Shown: in pieces, positions 1 through 6,886 of the stretch
Numbering within the stretch: position 1 is the stretch's first letter
Layout of the letters: every line of letters starts with the position of its first letter
DNA from: Natrinema soli
GTDB lineage: Archaea; Halobacteriota; Halobacteria; Halobacteriales; Natrialbaceae
Length of the DNA: 17,994 nucleotides
Reading direction: 5' to 3'
NCBI RefSeq assembly: GCF_028618695.1
Contig: NZ_JAQIVI010000596.1
Coordinates: forward strand, 1 to 17,994
Translations under genes and position numbers: made by a program
The notes under the pieces: generated by a model
The model's input: the letters and a program-made list of their open reading frames with translations, nothing else
What the model was told of the DNA's origin: nothing
Database searches by the model: none

Positions 1-201
1 ACTCACGGCGAGATCAATGAGTGTCCTGTCGAAGTCGCGGTATTCGAGACTGCTCTCTACTGCCTGAGTCATGAAATACTTCCCGAGCTGGTAAATGAGC
101 GCGAATGCGACGACGAATAAGACGACAGTCGTGACCGCGCTGACAAGTGGCGGGATATACTGTTGCGGATCGATGGGAATTACCTGTTGGAGTGGTAGCA
201 T
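1..201 (-). CDS. Mechanosensitive ion channel (MscS-like), N-terminal part
   Basis: The first 67 codons of a minus-strand gene that runs off the left edge. The ATG at 201-199 opens a protein starting MLPLQQVIPIDPQQYIPP, followed by a hydrophobic helix at about residues 18-40, then a polar stretch with FMTQAVESSLEYRDFDRTL. This short-N-tail, single-helix start is what I know from haloarchaeal MscS-family channels, which open under membrane tension and release solutes on hypo-osmotic shock. The conserved MscS pore and beta domain lie outside the window, so the family call rests on the N-terminus only. A TATA-like CTTTTAAA at 231-238 lies about 34 nt before the ATG, suggesting a very short leader. 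Confidence 0.6.
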   Translation of the reverse strand, partial: MLPLQQVIPIDPQQYIPPLVSAVTTVVLFVVAFALIYQLGKYFMTQAVESSLEYRDFDRTLIDLAVS

Positions 202-326
202 AGCGGACTCTCCAAGAAAAACGTAGGACCCTTTTAAACAAATTTCTATTCGACGTAACCGATAGGAAGTCACACTTCGGCATGCCCATAGGTGCGCCTC
301 GCACCTCTCCACGCCAACAAACTACC

Positions 327-644
327 TTACTCGTGACGCGAGGCTGTCGTCATCTCAGCCGAGGTAATCTGATCAATGAACTTCTCAATGACTGAGATCG
401 CCTCATTCTCTGGATCATCAGTATTGGTGTGACGAGGTAGTTCATAGACCATAATCTCGGCACTACTGAGAGTTGTGAGGGGTCCCTCGTTGCTCTCGAG
501 GTTAAGGATCGCTGCCTTGAAGTTAACGAGAGTACGCGTCTCAGTGACGTCTAAATACTGGATATTTAGGGACTCTAAAGCCGAGAGGAGATCGAGTGGA
601 GGCGAAAAGGTGTATTGTTGTGAGACGTCTAAGCTATCATCCAT
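327..644 (-). CDS. Hypothetical 105-aa acidic protein
   Basis: I do not recognise this family. The protein is acidic and soluble, with no signal peptide or membrane helix. It begins MDDSLDVSQQYTFSPPLDLL, has a central part rich in beta-type residues (VNFKAAILNLE, AEIMVYELP), and ends with an amphipathic helix (VIEKFIDQITSAE). The ATG lies 4 nt after the stop codon of the upstream helix-turn-helix gene (stop at 649-651), so the two are probably cotranscribed. No equivalent gene follows the second regulator copy at 3478; a transposase remnant sits there instead. It may be a partner of the regulator, but that is inferred from position only. Confidence 0.6.
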   Translation of the reverse strand: MDDSLDVSQQYTFSPPLDLLSALESLNIQYLDVTETRTLVNFKAAILNLESNEGPLTTLSSAEIMVYELPRHTNTDDPENEAISVIEKFIDQITSAEMTTASRHE

Positions 645-648
645 TGAT

Positions 649-1476
649 CTATCGTGCCTGTTCCTTTTTCATAGTTCCACTGCTGACCAATGACTCTTGC
701 TTGATCTGTGGTCCAATTATCACTATCTGTCCATCCCCGGGTTGTGCTGTCCCTCCGAAAGCAGCCGCCACACCAAGCCATGCGCCGACTGCTGGATGTT
801 CGAGTAGTTGATAGGGATCCGGTTGCCAAAATAGCACACTGCCGAGTGGATCATCGGGATCGCCGTATCGCTCTGGTGGTAGTATCATCTCGAGGAGTGC
901 ATCGGCCGCGTCGAGCAGCGACTGATCGTTTCCGGAGAATTTGGGAACGACGGGAGTACGCCGCTCAGCGGGTGTCTGGAAGGACAGCGTCAGTCGATAG
1001 CCATGTTCGTCGATGCAGATGAGATCAAGTGCCTCGAGCCGATCTCGATAGTTTCGAACCGCTCGTGCCGACACGTCTGCTCGGTCGGCGAGTTCTCGCT
1101 GCGAGAGGCGACTGTCGGCTGTCAACAGCGTCTGAACGATCCGACCGACCGTCGGTGGCAGATCAGAGCACAACTGTTTGGGTTCGAGCGTTCCCAACGC
1201 ATACCGGAGTTCATCCGGCCGGAGCTCTCGGCTCTCGTCTTCGGTGGCAAGTTGCTGGAGTGCTCGAGACGTCTCTCGCGTACATCTTTGCCGACTACTA
1301 TCGACAACAGTATCCAGTCCGCGGCCGAATGCCGCGGACGTTCCGAGTGATCCGCAACTATTGGGACCGACCACTCGGTGAGTACGGGTAGCTTCCGATG
1401 GAGCCGACGCGTTCGCCGCGCTCAGAGCGGCGGCTCCGGGCCACCTATCAGAGAATTCTGCGCTGCAGTCGGTCAC
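649..1476 (-). CDS. Helix-turn-helix regulator, C-terminal copy (paralogue of 3478-4882)
   Basis: From about residue 108 this protein matches the product of 3478-3963 along its length. It has a helix-turn-helix (RLSQRELADRADVSARAVRN), then a domain with LDAADALLEMILPPERYGDP and a FWQPDP motif. The N-terminal 65 or so residues of the open frame are of odd composition and have no counterpart in the second copy, which has about 300 further residues upstream of its helix-turn-helix. This copy is therefore probably an N-terminally truncated paralogue, and the true start may be internal. The remaining DNA-binding domain suggests a transcriptional regulator. Divergence between copies is substantial, so this is not a recent tandem duplication. 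A 105-aa orphan follows 4 nt downstream. Confidence 0.55.
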   Translation of the reverse strand: MTDCSAEFSDRWPGAAALSAANASAPSEATRTHRVVGPNSCGSLGTSAAFGRGLDTVVDSSRQRCTRETSRALQQLATEDESRELRPDELRYALGTLEPKQLCSDLPPTVGRIVQTLLTADSRLSQRELADRADVSARAVRNYRDRLEALDLICIDEHGYRLTLSFQTPAERRTPVVPKFSGNDQSLLDAADALLEMILPPERYGDPDDPLGSVLFWQPDPYQLLEHPAVGAWLGVAAAFGGTAQPGDGQIVIIGPQIKQESLVSSGTMKKEQAR

Positions 1477-1546
1477 CGCACTAACCCAATCTCAGCAAAC
1501 CATTTCTCGGTCAGATTCACTGAATGTATCGTTCTGACATCGGGGT

Positions 1547-3259
1547 CTACTGAGGAGACTCTAAATACTCGAGACAGGAATCGTATAAGTCCTTTAAGTC
1601 TTTTGAGTCTTCTGGTTGTTCGGGCTGTTCGGGCCGTTCGGGCTCTTTTGGCTCTTCTGGCTCTTCTGGCTCTTCTGAGTCTTCTGAGTCTTCTGGCTCT
1701 TCTGAATCAGAGCCTCCGTTGTCTCCGAAATGGAAGTTCGGAAAGTCGCTTTCCGAAAGGTTGGCGTCGACACCGACATCCGATGCATTGACGTCGCTGG
1801 TATATGAGGTGCCGTCGGGCCCGATTAACTCGCCCGCAGAGCCGATCCGGAACGTCACGTTTGCGTTTGAGTCGACGTGCACATTGCTACCGAGATCGAG
1901 CGTTCCCGGGTTGGGGAATATGGTAGAGATCCCGAAGGTCTTCGCACCACCAGACTCATCAAGAATCCACATATCTTCCATGTCGAGATGAACTTCAGCA
2001 GTTGAATCGACACGAATTGGCAATGAATTGCCACTTTTGAAGTGAAGCACAGACTTACGTATCTCGCCGCCTTCGGCATCAGTCCTAGTCTGGATTCCCG
2101 CACCACCCCACCCGTCACTATCGGCGATTACTGTCAGACCAGACACATAATCGAACTCATGGTTGCCGTTCACAACCGGTGTTCCTGGTTGTTCGTTTTT
2201 CTGATAATCGCTGTTGACTTCCGAGCGACCGCCGACGATGACGTCTTGGTGGCCGAGTCGCATGTTGCCGCGAGCGTTATTCTCAGCGACACAGTCCCAG
2301 AGGACGTTAGGACCAGTCTGTTGGCCGGCAGAGAGATAGTACCCATTATTATTGAAATGCGCAACATAGCAGTCCTTCCAAACACCATACCCTTGGTGAT
2401 CGCGATTACTCGCCATCGGAATCGCATAGTTTAGATCGAAACCGTCCTCACCAGGTACCTCAATACCACCGTCAGGGAACTCGACGCGCCGGACGAGGAA
2501 CTCCCCACCAGACGCGACGTTGACCAGAAAGGTGTGGACGGCATCTCCACCTTCGGCAAGCTTCGCGCGCTGGCCACGGAGTGTAACGTCCTGAATCAAG
2601 ACGTACTCCTGGATTGCACCGTACGTGGTAAGGATCGATGCGTCATCTACCTCACTGATATCGTACTCGATACCCTGCATCACGAGTTCATCGTCACCGG
2701 CGCCACCTACTGGCCACGCTACGTCTTCCGTAAAGCCACCGGTAAGGTAGATTGTTGCAGGATTGTCGGGATCACAGACGACACCCATAATTGATCCAGT
2801 ATTATATACCCCTGAACTCATTTCGTAAGTACCACCAGGTTCAAGTTCGAGGAGCCTACCGTTTTGAGAAGCGTTCTCAATCGCCGTCGTCAAATCACCG
2901 GACCGATTGTTATACCCTGAAGCTGTGGTCGTAGGCAACGCGTCGCTCGCATCGTCGGGGGCCTCTTGATCGATCCGATAGGCACGATCAGGAACTTCGT
3001 CTATTAAATCAATATCAGTATTTGTGGCTGCAGTCGATGTCCCTACACCTCCCAACAGTCCAAACATTGACGCCCCGATGGCCGTACCGCCCATTTTCAG
3101 CCACTCACGGCGAGCCAAACTGGTACTTTTTTGTTTCTCCCCACGACTTTCATCCGGAATCTGTTTTTGTGGCATATTGTCTCGATAAGCATCAGAACAT
3201 ATAGTACTATCGTTTTTAATTATCTCAAAATCATCTTTTATAGATATAATATTAGACAT
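1547..3259 (-). CDS. Tat-exported right-handed beta-helix (pectate-lyase-like) protein with acidic repeat tail
   Basis: A secreted protein of 570 aa, or 542 aa from the internal ATG at 3175. A twin-arginine signal (ARREWLKMGG followed by a hydrophobic, Gly/Ala-rich stretch ending STAA) occupies residues 49-78 of the long form and 21-50 of the short form. The shorter start gives a more ordinary Tat leader. The body has parallel beta-helix character: repeated short strands and Asn/Gly/Asp turns such as NNNGYYLSAG, NVLWDCVAENNARGNMRLG and EFDYVSGLTVIADSDGWGG, as in pectate-lyase-fold proteins. The last 60 residues are tandem Asp/Ser/Glu/Pro triplets followed by a short LYDSCLEYL end. It probably acts on or binds an extracellular polysaccharide; the substrate is unknown. 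It lies between two copies of a regulator gene, suggesting insertion between them. Confidence 0.75.
   Translation of the reverse strand: MSNIISIKDDFEIIKNDSTICSDAYRDNMPQKQIPDESRGEKQKSTSLARREWLKMGGTAIGASMFGLLGGVGTSTAATNTDIDLIDEVPDRAYRIDQEAPDDASDALPTTTASGYNNRSGDLTTAIENASQNGRLLELEPGGTYEMSSGVYNTGSIMGVVCDPDNPATIYLTGGFTEDVAWPVGGAGDDELVMQGIEYDISEVDDASILTTYGAIQEYVLIQDVTLRGQRAKLAEGGDAVHTFLVNVASGGEFLVRRVEFPDGGIEVPGEDGFDLNYAIPMASNRDHQGYGVWKDCYVAHFNNNGYYLSAGQQTGPNVLWDCVAENNARGNMRLGHQDVIVGGRSEVNSDYQKNEQPGTPVVNGNHEFDYVSGLTVIADSDGWGGAGIQTRTDAEGGEIRKSVLHFKSGNSLPIRVDSTAEVHLDMEDMWILDESGGAKTFGISTIFPNPGTLDLGSNVHVDSNANVTFRIGSAGELIGPDGTSYTSDVNASDVGVDANLSESDFPNFHFGDNGGSDSEEPEDSEDSEEPEEPEEPKEPERPEQPEQPEDSKDLKDLYDSCLEYLESPQ
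1588..1706 (-). repeat. 9-bp tandem coding repeats (acidic Pro/Glu/Ser tail)
   Basis: On the plus strand the segment is built from degenerate 9-bp units of the type GGCTCTTCT, GAGTCTTCT and GGGCTGTTC. On the coding strand each unit gives three residues such as EEP, DSE, EQP or EKP. The unit length keeps frame, so copy number can change by slippage without breaking the gene. The tail is likely an extended, highly charged linker. Confidence 0.8.
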
Positions 3260-3302
3260 CTAGTAACCTAAACGGTGGTCACGTATCGGAGTATGTCTCT
3301 AT

Positions 3303-3477
3303 TCGGCTGTGTTGAATCGCCATACGGCGGTGGATTTCACTGTTTGACGGCCCGCTTGATGTTATAGACGACACACATCAAGGCGATCTCACGGAACTCT
3401 CGATACCAGGTACGCGCTCGCCCGGCTTGCCGGGCGAGCACTTGATAGCGGAGTTCACAGTTTCAGTCATAGGGTAG
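3303..3477 (-). pseudogene. Transposase C-terminal remnant (IS4/IS5-type DDE element)
   Basis: Two short minus-strand frames carry the end of a DDE transposase: MTETVNSAIK in one, then, after a frameshift in the GC-rich stretch at 3415-3440, WYREFREIALMCVVYNIKRA ending at a TGA at 3337-3339. The TETVNSAIK and FRE-Y-YNIKR-V motifs are the typical end of IS4/IS5-type transposases in archaea. The sequence GGCTGTGTTGAATCGCC at 3305-3321 is a plausible right terminal inverted repeat. Everything upstream in the transposase is missing; the remnant begins directly at the stop codon of the regulator fragment at 3478. It is an inert relic. Confidence 0.75.
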
Positions 3478-3963
3478 TCAGTTCATGTCAGCGGTTCCGG
3501 AAAGGGCTTGCTGCTCGAGCGGTGGGCCCATCTGCACCGTCCGGTTGTTTCTGGGAGATTCTGTCGCTGTAAGTGCAACTGCTAGTCGCAGCCACGGGTC
3601 AACCGTCGGATTATCGAGTAATCGCGACGGATCTGGTGGCCAGAACAACGCGCTGCCGAGTGGATCGTTTGGGTCGCCGTACCGATCTGGTGGCAAGATC
3701 GTCTCGAGGAACACATCAGCAGCGTCGAGGAGCGTCTGATTCTCCTCGAGGACAGTTGGAACAACCGAATCACGGCGTTCGGAAGTAGTCTGGAACGATA
3801 GTGCTAGGCGGTATCCGTTCTCGTCAACCCAGATGAGATCGAACGCCTCGAGTCGGTTGCGATAGTTCCGAATTGTCCGTGCTGAGACGCCCGCTCGGTC
3901 AGCGAGGTCACGCTGTGACAGGCGGTTTTCGGCTGTGAGAAGCGTATGGATTATTCGGCCCAC
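3478..3963 (-). CDS. Helix-turn-helix regulator, C-terminal part of a frameshifted gene
   Basis: Open frame of 161 aa from a GTG at 3963. It has a helix-turn-helix (RLSQRDLADRAGVSARTIRN) at about residues 13-35, then the same C-terminal domain as the copy at 649-1476, including LDAADVFLETILPPDRYGDP and FWPPDP. It overlaps the end of the 3908-4882 frame by 56 nt in another phase. Reading in this phase continues upstream through EHPPNSAVGRII before the homology passes to the other frame. I infer that the two frames were one gene of about 460 aa, split by an indel near 3945-3985. An internal restart at the GTG could still yield a free DNA-binding domain. Confidence 0.6.
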   Translation of the reverse strand: MGRIIHTLLTAENRLSQRDLADRAGVSARTIRNYRNRLEAFDLIWVDENGYRLALSFQTTSERRDSVVPTVLEENQTLLDAADVFLETILPPDRYGDPNDPLGSALFWPPDPSRLLDNPTVDPWLRLAVALTATESPRNNRTVQMGPPLEQQALSGTADMN

Positions 3964-4882
3964 GGCACTGTTGGGAGGATGTTCCGGTGTTGCTCACGGC
4001 CTCCGAAAGTACCTGATGACGACCGTATTGGGTGTCCAGCTGCTCGAGTAGCTGTCGGCCGGCCTCGAGTAACTCGACAGTCCGATCATCGGCAGGGCCG
4101 AACTCAGCGACCAGTCCAAGCTCAGTGAGCGAGTCTTGTTCGGAGACGAGCAGTTGGGAGATTCGGCTGCGATCGACGTCGTGCATCGCCCGCAACGCGT
4201 GCCGAGAGAGTGTCTGGGCGGGTTCATCCTCGAGTTGCCGGAGGAGTTCGACCTTGCGGCCGTCCGGATCCAGCGCCTCGAGGGCGTCGTCGACGCGGTC
4301 CCCAGCAGGGTGGTGTGTCTCTCGCCATTCGCTCACGCCGGGGAGGTCTTCGCGGTGGTGTTGGGCAAGCCAGTGCTGGGTCCGTCCAGTTGCGATGATA
4401 CGGGCATCGAAGCCCGTTGCGAGGACGGCGAGCAGTCGACAGATCGGCTCACGTTTCCGTCGAGGGGTGTCCTCAAATTCGCGATTGATGGTGACTGCAA
4501 GCGTCGATGGCTGGTCGTCAGGAAGGTAGTCGGTGAAGAATTGGGCGGTCGCGAACAGGTCCTCGAGACTCGCATGGCCCTGCCCGAGCTTTGGCACGAG
4601 ATCGGCGGCGAGTCGCCACGCGTCGCGACGGTTGCCGCGAGCGACCTCGAGGATCCGGGAGCGCAACCAGTAGGGGACGTTCTGCTCCTCGAGGACGTCG
4701 TAACACTCGGGGACAGTGCGGCCGTCAGCAAACCGGCGCACGGCGCGGATGAATTGGTCTCGGATCGACTGGTGTTCGAACAGCTGGTCCCACAGCGTCG
4801 AGACGGGATCAGTGTCGATCTCGAGGCTGGCCTGTGGAGACAGCGGCGGCTGCTGTGTCGGTGTGAGTCCCGCGTCGGTCAC
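3908..4882 (-). CDS. N-terminal part of the helix-turn-helix regulator (frameshifted)
   Basis: Open frame of 324 aa from a GTG at 4882; no ATG lies upstream before an in-frame stop. The body is mostly helical and rich in charged residues (SIRDQFIRAVRRFADGRTVP, PYWLRSRILEVARGN), with a second winged-helix-like part near residues 225-260 (RHALRAMHDVDRSRISQLLV). About the last 20 residues, after SSQQCRG, are out of phase with the homologous sequence. The expected helix-turn-helix continues in the next frame (3478-3963). It is the third gene of a minus-strand set with 5034-5402 and 5399-5764. The family is known to me only as a recurrent haloarchaeal plasmid and island protein without assigned function. 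Confidence 0.6.
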   Translation of the reverse strand: MTDAGLTPTQQPPLSPQASLEIDTDPVSTLWDQLFEHQSIRDQFIRAVRRFADGRTVPECYDVLEEQNVPYWLRSRILEVARGNRRDAWRLAADLVPKLGQGHASLEDLFATAQFFTDYLPDDQPSTLAVTINREFEDTPRRKREPICRLLAVLATGFDARIIATGRTQHWLAQHHREDLPGVSEWRETHHPAGDRVDDALEALDPDGRKVELLRQLEDEPAQTLSRHALRAMHDVDRSRISQLLVSEQDSLTELGLVAEFGPADDRTVELLEAGRQLLEQLDTQYGRHQVLSEAVSNTGTSSQQCRGPNNPYASHSRKPPVTA

Positions 4883-5033
4883 GGTGGACTCACCTCGAGT
4901 GCGAGTGGAAGCTGGGGGCGTGGTGACTGGCGAGTGGAGTGGCGTGCCATCGAGTCCTGGAGTCGAGTGCAGAGAGTGCGGACAGCCGAGTGCAGTGGCT
5001 CACCGGCTGTCGGCGCAAGTGCGTGTTAGGGGC

Positions 5034-5402
5034 TCACCGATTGGGGATGGGGATCGCCTCTGGTTCGGTGGCCCTGTTGGAGGGTGGACTCGAGTCCTGG
5101 ACCTCGGGCTCGAGAACGACTAGCCGTGTCTGCTGGGTGGCCAGATCAGCGCGGGTGCCGAGTCGGCACTGGGCTAAGAGTTCTGTACAGCCAAGCGTCG
5201 GCTGGGTGATGTCGTCGGGACTGCAGGCCACGCAGTAGGGTCGATGGATCGCCCAGCGGTCGGTGTCGGCTGGGCGGGAGGCAAGGATGGTCGCGCGGTC
5301 GCCTTCGTACAGTCGGTACTTGCAGTGTTGGCACGTGGTGGTGCCGTGGGGACCGACCGGGAACCCCTCGAGGAGTTGGGTAGGGGTGGTGGCGACTCTC
5401 AT
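5034..5402 (-). CDS. Small zinc-binding protein (CxxC...CxxC)
   Basis: A 122-aa protein with two cysteine pairs, CQHC at about residues 21-24 and CVAC at 57-60. The spacing fits one treble-clef or zinc-ribbon site. A conserved-looking SPDDITQPTLGCTELLAQ follows, with a Pro/Glu-rich C-terminal tail. Its ATG (5402-5400) overlaps the TGA of the upstream gene (5401-5399) as ATGA, so translation of the pair is probably coupled. It is followed 150 nt later by the helix-turn-helix regulator. A role as an RNA- or DNA-binding accessory protein is inferred from the zinc finger only. Confidence 0.7.
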   Translation of the reverse strand: MRVATTPTQLLEGFPVGPHGTTTCQHCKYRLYEGDRATILASRPADTDRWAIHRPYCVACSPDDITQPTLGCTELLAQCRLGTRADLATQQTRLVVLEPEVQDSSPPSNRATEPEAIPIPNR

Positions 5403-5764
5403 TGGTCGTCACCCTCGAGTGCGTCGAGGAACGAGTTCGTGAGACTCGAGTAGAGGTGTTGAGTTGTAAAGCCGCGTTCGGCGTTGACGTACTCGATCCA
5501 GTCATTGATGCACTGGCTGCAGGTGTTGAGGTTGTAGCGGTAGGTGCGTTCTGTGGTGTGGACGACGTGGACGGTTTCGTCTGTGGTGCGGTAGATGTGG
5601 TGTGCGTCCTCGGTGTCGATGCCGACGAGGATGTAGTTTGGTCGTGGGTCAGTGCGGCTGCGAGCCGAAACCGTTTCGTGGGATTGCGATTGTATACTCA
5701 TATGCTGGTAGGTCCAGCACGGGGTCGGTGCTCTAACACCGGCCTCAGAAGTTTTCCGAGGCAT
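5399..5764 (-). CDS. Small hypothetical protein with a CxxC pair
   Basis: Protein of 121 aa from ATG 5764, or 100 aa from the internal ATG at 5701 (MSIQSQSHETV). The 21 extra residues look unstructured. The core reads YILVGIDTEDAHHIY, then HVVHTTERTYRYNLN, a CSQC pair and a helical tail. It leads a minus-strand set: its stop overlaps the next gene's start as ATGA. The region between the two possible starts holds an inverted repeat directly before the shorter start, which matters if the transcript begins near the TATA-like TTAAGTATAA around 5796-5805. No family is recognised. Confidence 0.65.
   Translation of the reverse strand: MPRKTSEAGVRAPTPCWTYQHMSIQSQSHETVSARSRTDPRPNYILVGIDTEDAHHIYRTTDETVHVVHTTERTYRYNLNTCSQCINDWIEYVNAERGFTTQHLYSSLTNSFLDALEGDDQ
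5702..5718 (-). promoter_or_regulatory. Hairpin before the alternative start of the 5399-5764 gene
   Basis: TGCTGG-TAGGT-CCAGCA is a perfect 6-bp inverted repeat with a 5-nt loop, immediately upstream of the ATG at 5701. If the transcript starts near 5775, this hairpin lies in the leader and could affect initiation at the inner start. If the ATG at 5764 is used, it is coding. Confidence 0.3.
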
Positions 5765-5851
5765 CCCGTGCTCACTCTACAATATGCGAGTAAGTAACTT
5801 ATACTTAACGGATAGTAAAGACTAATCGTATTTTCTACCATTAAAGACAAG

Positions 5852-5872
5852 TAGTAGCCTCTGCTACTATAA
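5852..5872 (+). promoter_or_regulatory. Operator-like dyad overlapping TATA box
   Basis: TAGTAGC-CTCT-GCTACTA is a perfect 7-bp inverted repeat with a 4-nt spacer at 5852-5869. It overlaps a TATA-like ACTATAA (5866-5872) about 20 nt before the GTG of the winged-helix gene. A dimeric winged-helix protein bound here would block the basal promoter, so autoregulation is a natural inference. The same 120-nt gap must also hold the promoter of the divergent minus-strand genes. Confidence 0.45.
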
Positions 5873-5888
5873 CCAAGGTCGAATTACA

Positions 5889-6113
5889 GTGCAGAAAGTG
5901 ACTCTACGAATTGACCCACTGATGCACGACGTCCTGGACGTTTTCGCATCTACCGATGGCTACGCAACGACTGGATATCTTGTCGACGAGCTTGATTCAA
6001 CGCGTCCAACAGTCGGAAAGCGGCTTGATAAGCTCCATGCAGCGGGTAAGATCGAATACGTCCATGAACCAACGGCGTTCTGGCATCTTGTCGACGATCC
6101 ACGTGAAGAATAA
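5889..6113 (+). CDS. Winged-helix DNA-binding protein
   Basis: A 74-aa protein starting at GTG 5889. It contains one winged-helix domain: an N-terminal helix (DPLMHDVLDVFASTDGYATT), a recognition part (DELDSTRPTVGKRLDKLHAA) and a wing (GKIEYVHEPTAFWHL). Haloarchaea carry many such single-domain MarR/ArsR-like regulators. It is divergent from the minus-strand genes beginning at 5764. The dyad over its TATA element suggests that it represses its own promoter and perhaps the divergent one. The next 160 nt hold no gene. Confidence 0.7.
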   Translation: MQKVTLRIDPLMHDVLDVFASTDGYATTGYLVDELDSTRPTVGKRLDKLHAAGKIEYVHEPTAFWHLVDDPREE

Positions 6114-6276
6114 TGAAGGCGGACATAGATTAGCGGTATGTGTTTATCCCAGGACTCAACAGCCGGCACAGTGTGAGTTCGTGAGATCATCTTGTTGTTG
6201 CTGATGACTCGACGAAATTCTTCGTAGGATTGTATCCCTGCTAGCTCCATGTCACCAGCAGGGAGAAGATTGTCTC

Positions 6277-6483
6277 GTGAATAAACCGATGAACGACGGC
6301 GAGGCATGGGAGTGGGTCGATCGCCACGAGATGACCGAGCGGATCGAGAAGATGCTGTTAAACGCGCTCCACTGGGAAGACATTCCGCTGGGTCCCGATG
6401 GTAGCGGTATCTACCTGGACGACGATCACTTCGACGCCGTCGCTCGAGACTATCAGGTTGAACTCTACGAAGACCCGACGCCG
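6277..6483 (+). pseudogene. 5' fragment of a small hypothetical gene
   Basis: From GTG 6277 (or ATG 6289) about 68 codons look like genuine haloarchaeal protein: EAWEWVDRHEMTERIEKM, then LHWEDIPLGPDGSGIYLDDD and DYQVELYEDP. After about 6483 the frame turns into Arg/Gly/Ser-rich nonsense that is antisense to a different gene remnant on the minus strand. The true 3' end is missing, so this is a truncated gene at a rearrangement junction. The family is unknown. Confidence 0.5.
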
Positions 6484-6762
6484 CTCCCTCGCCGCGGAGG
6501 ACGTCGATGGGGATGGCGGTCGCGCGACTTCCCTCCGAATGCTTCTGGATGGAGGTGGTGCGGCTGTAGATGTCTTCCGCGCGCTCATCGGACGCGCGCC
6601 CGAACTCGACGTAGATGCGGCGGTCGTCATCGTAGAGCCAGCGCACTTCGGCGTCCTCGGCGTCCGGGCTTGAGTCCACATCAGGATTCGCGGGGGGATA
6701 GTGGTTCCGCGGGAGCCGCCGAGCGGTCAAATGTCGGTCTCGAACTCGTTTTCGCCGTGTTC
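6484..6762 (-). pseudogene. Fragment of a second hypothetical gene, antisense and frameshifted
   Basis: On the minus strand an ATG at about 6762 opens MEHGENEFETDI before a TGA. A one-base shift restores LTARRLPRNHYPPANPDVD, then AEVRWLYDDDRRIYVEFGRA and EDIYSRTTSIQKHSEGSRAT, ending in IPIDVLRG near 6490. Composition is that of real acidic protein, unlike the Arg/Ser-rich frames on the other strand. The gene meets the 6277 fragment tail to tail with neither stop codon present, so both 3' ends were lost in one deletion or inversion. No family is recognised. Confidence 0.5.
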
Positions 6763-6886
6763 CATCAACGTGTGTAATTACGTGTCTAATCTTTATAAAC
6801 CCAGTTCTGGGCTGCTGATGTGGCCAGAAGCCCCGGTATCTGACTACCCCCATAGGAATTATCTCGGCAAAGAACCTCATATCTCT

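Noticed and set aside
1378..1791. Plus-strand frame with a long leucine-rich segment
   Set aside because: The leucine run is the antisense reading of the 9-bp acidic repeats of the beta-helix gene.
4136..5029. 297-codon open frame on the plus strand
   Set aside because: It is antisense to the 3908-4882 gene, whose minus-strand product has the better composition. It is a shadow of GC-rich codon usage.
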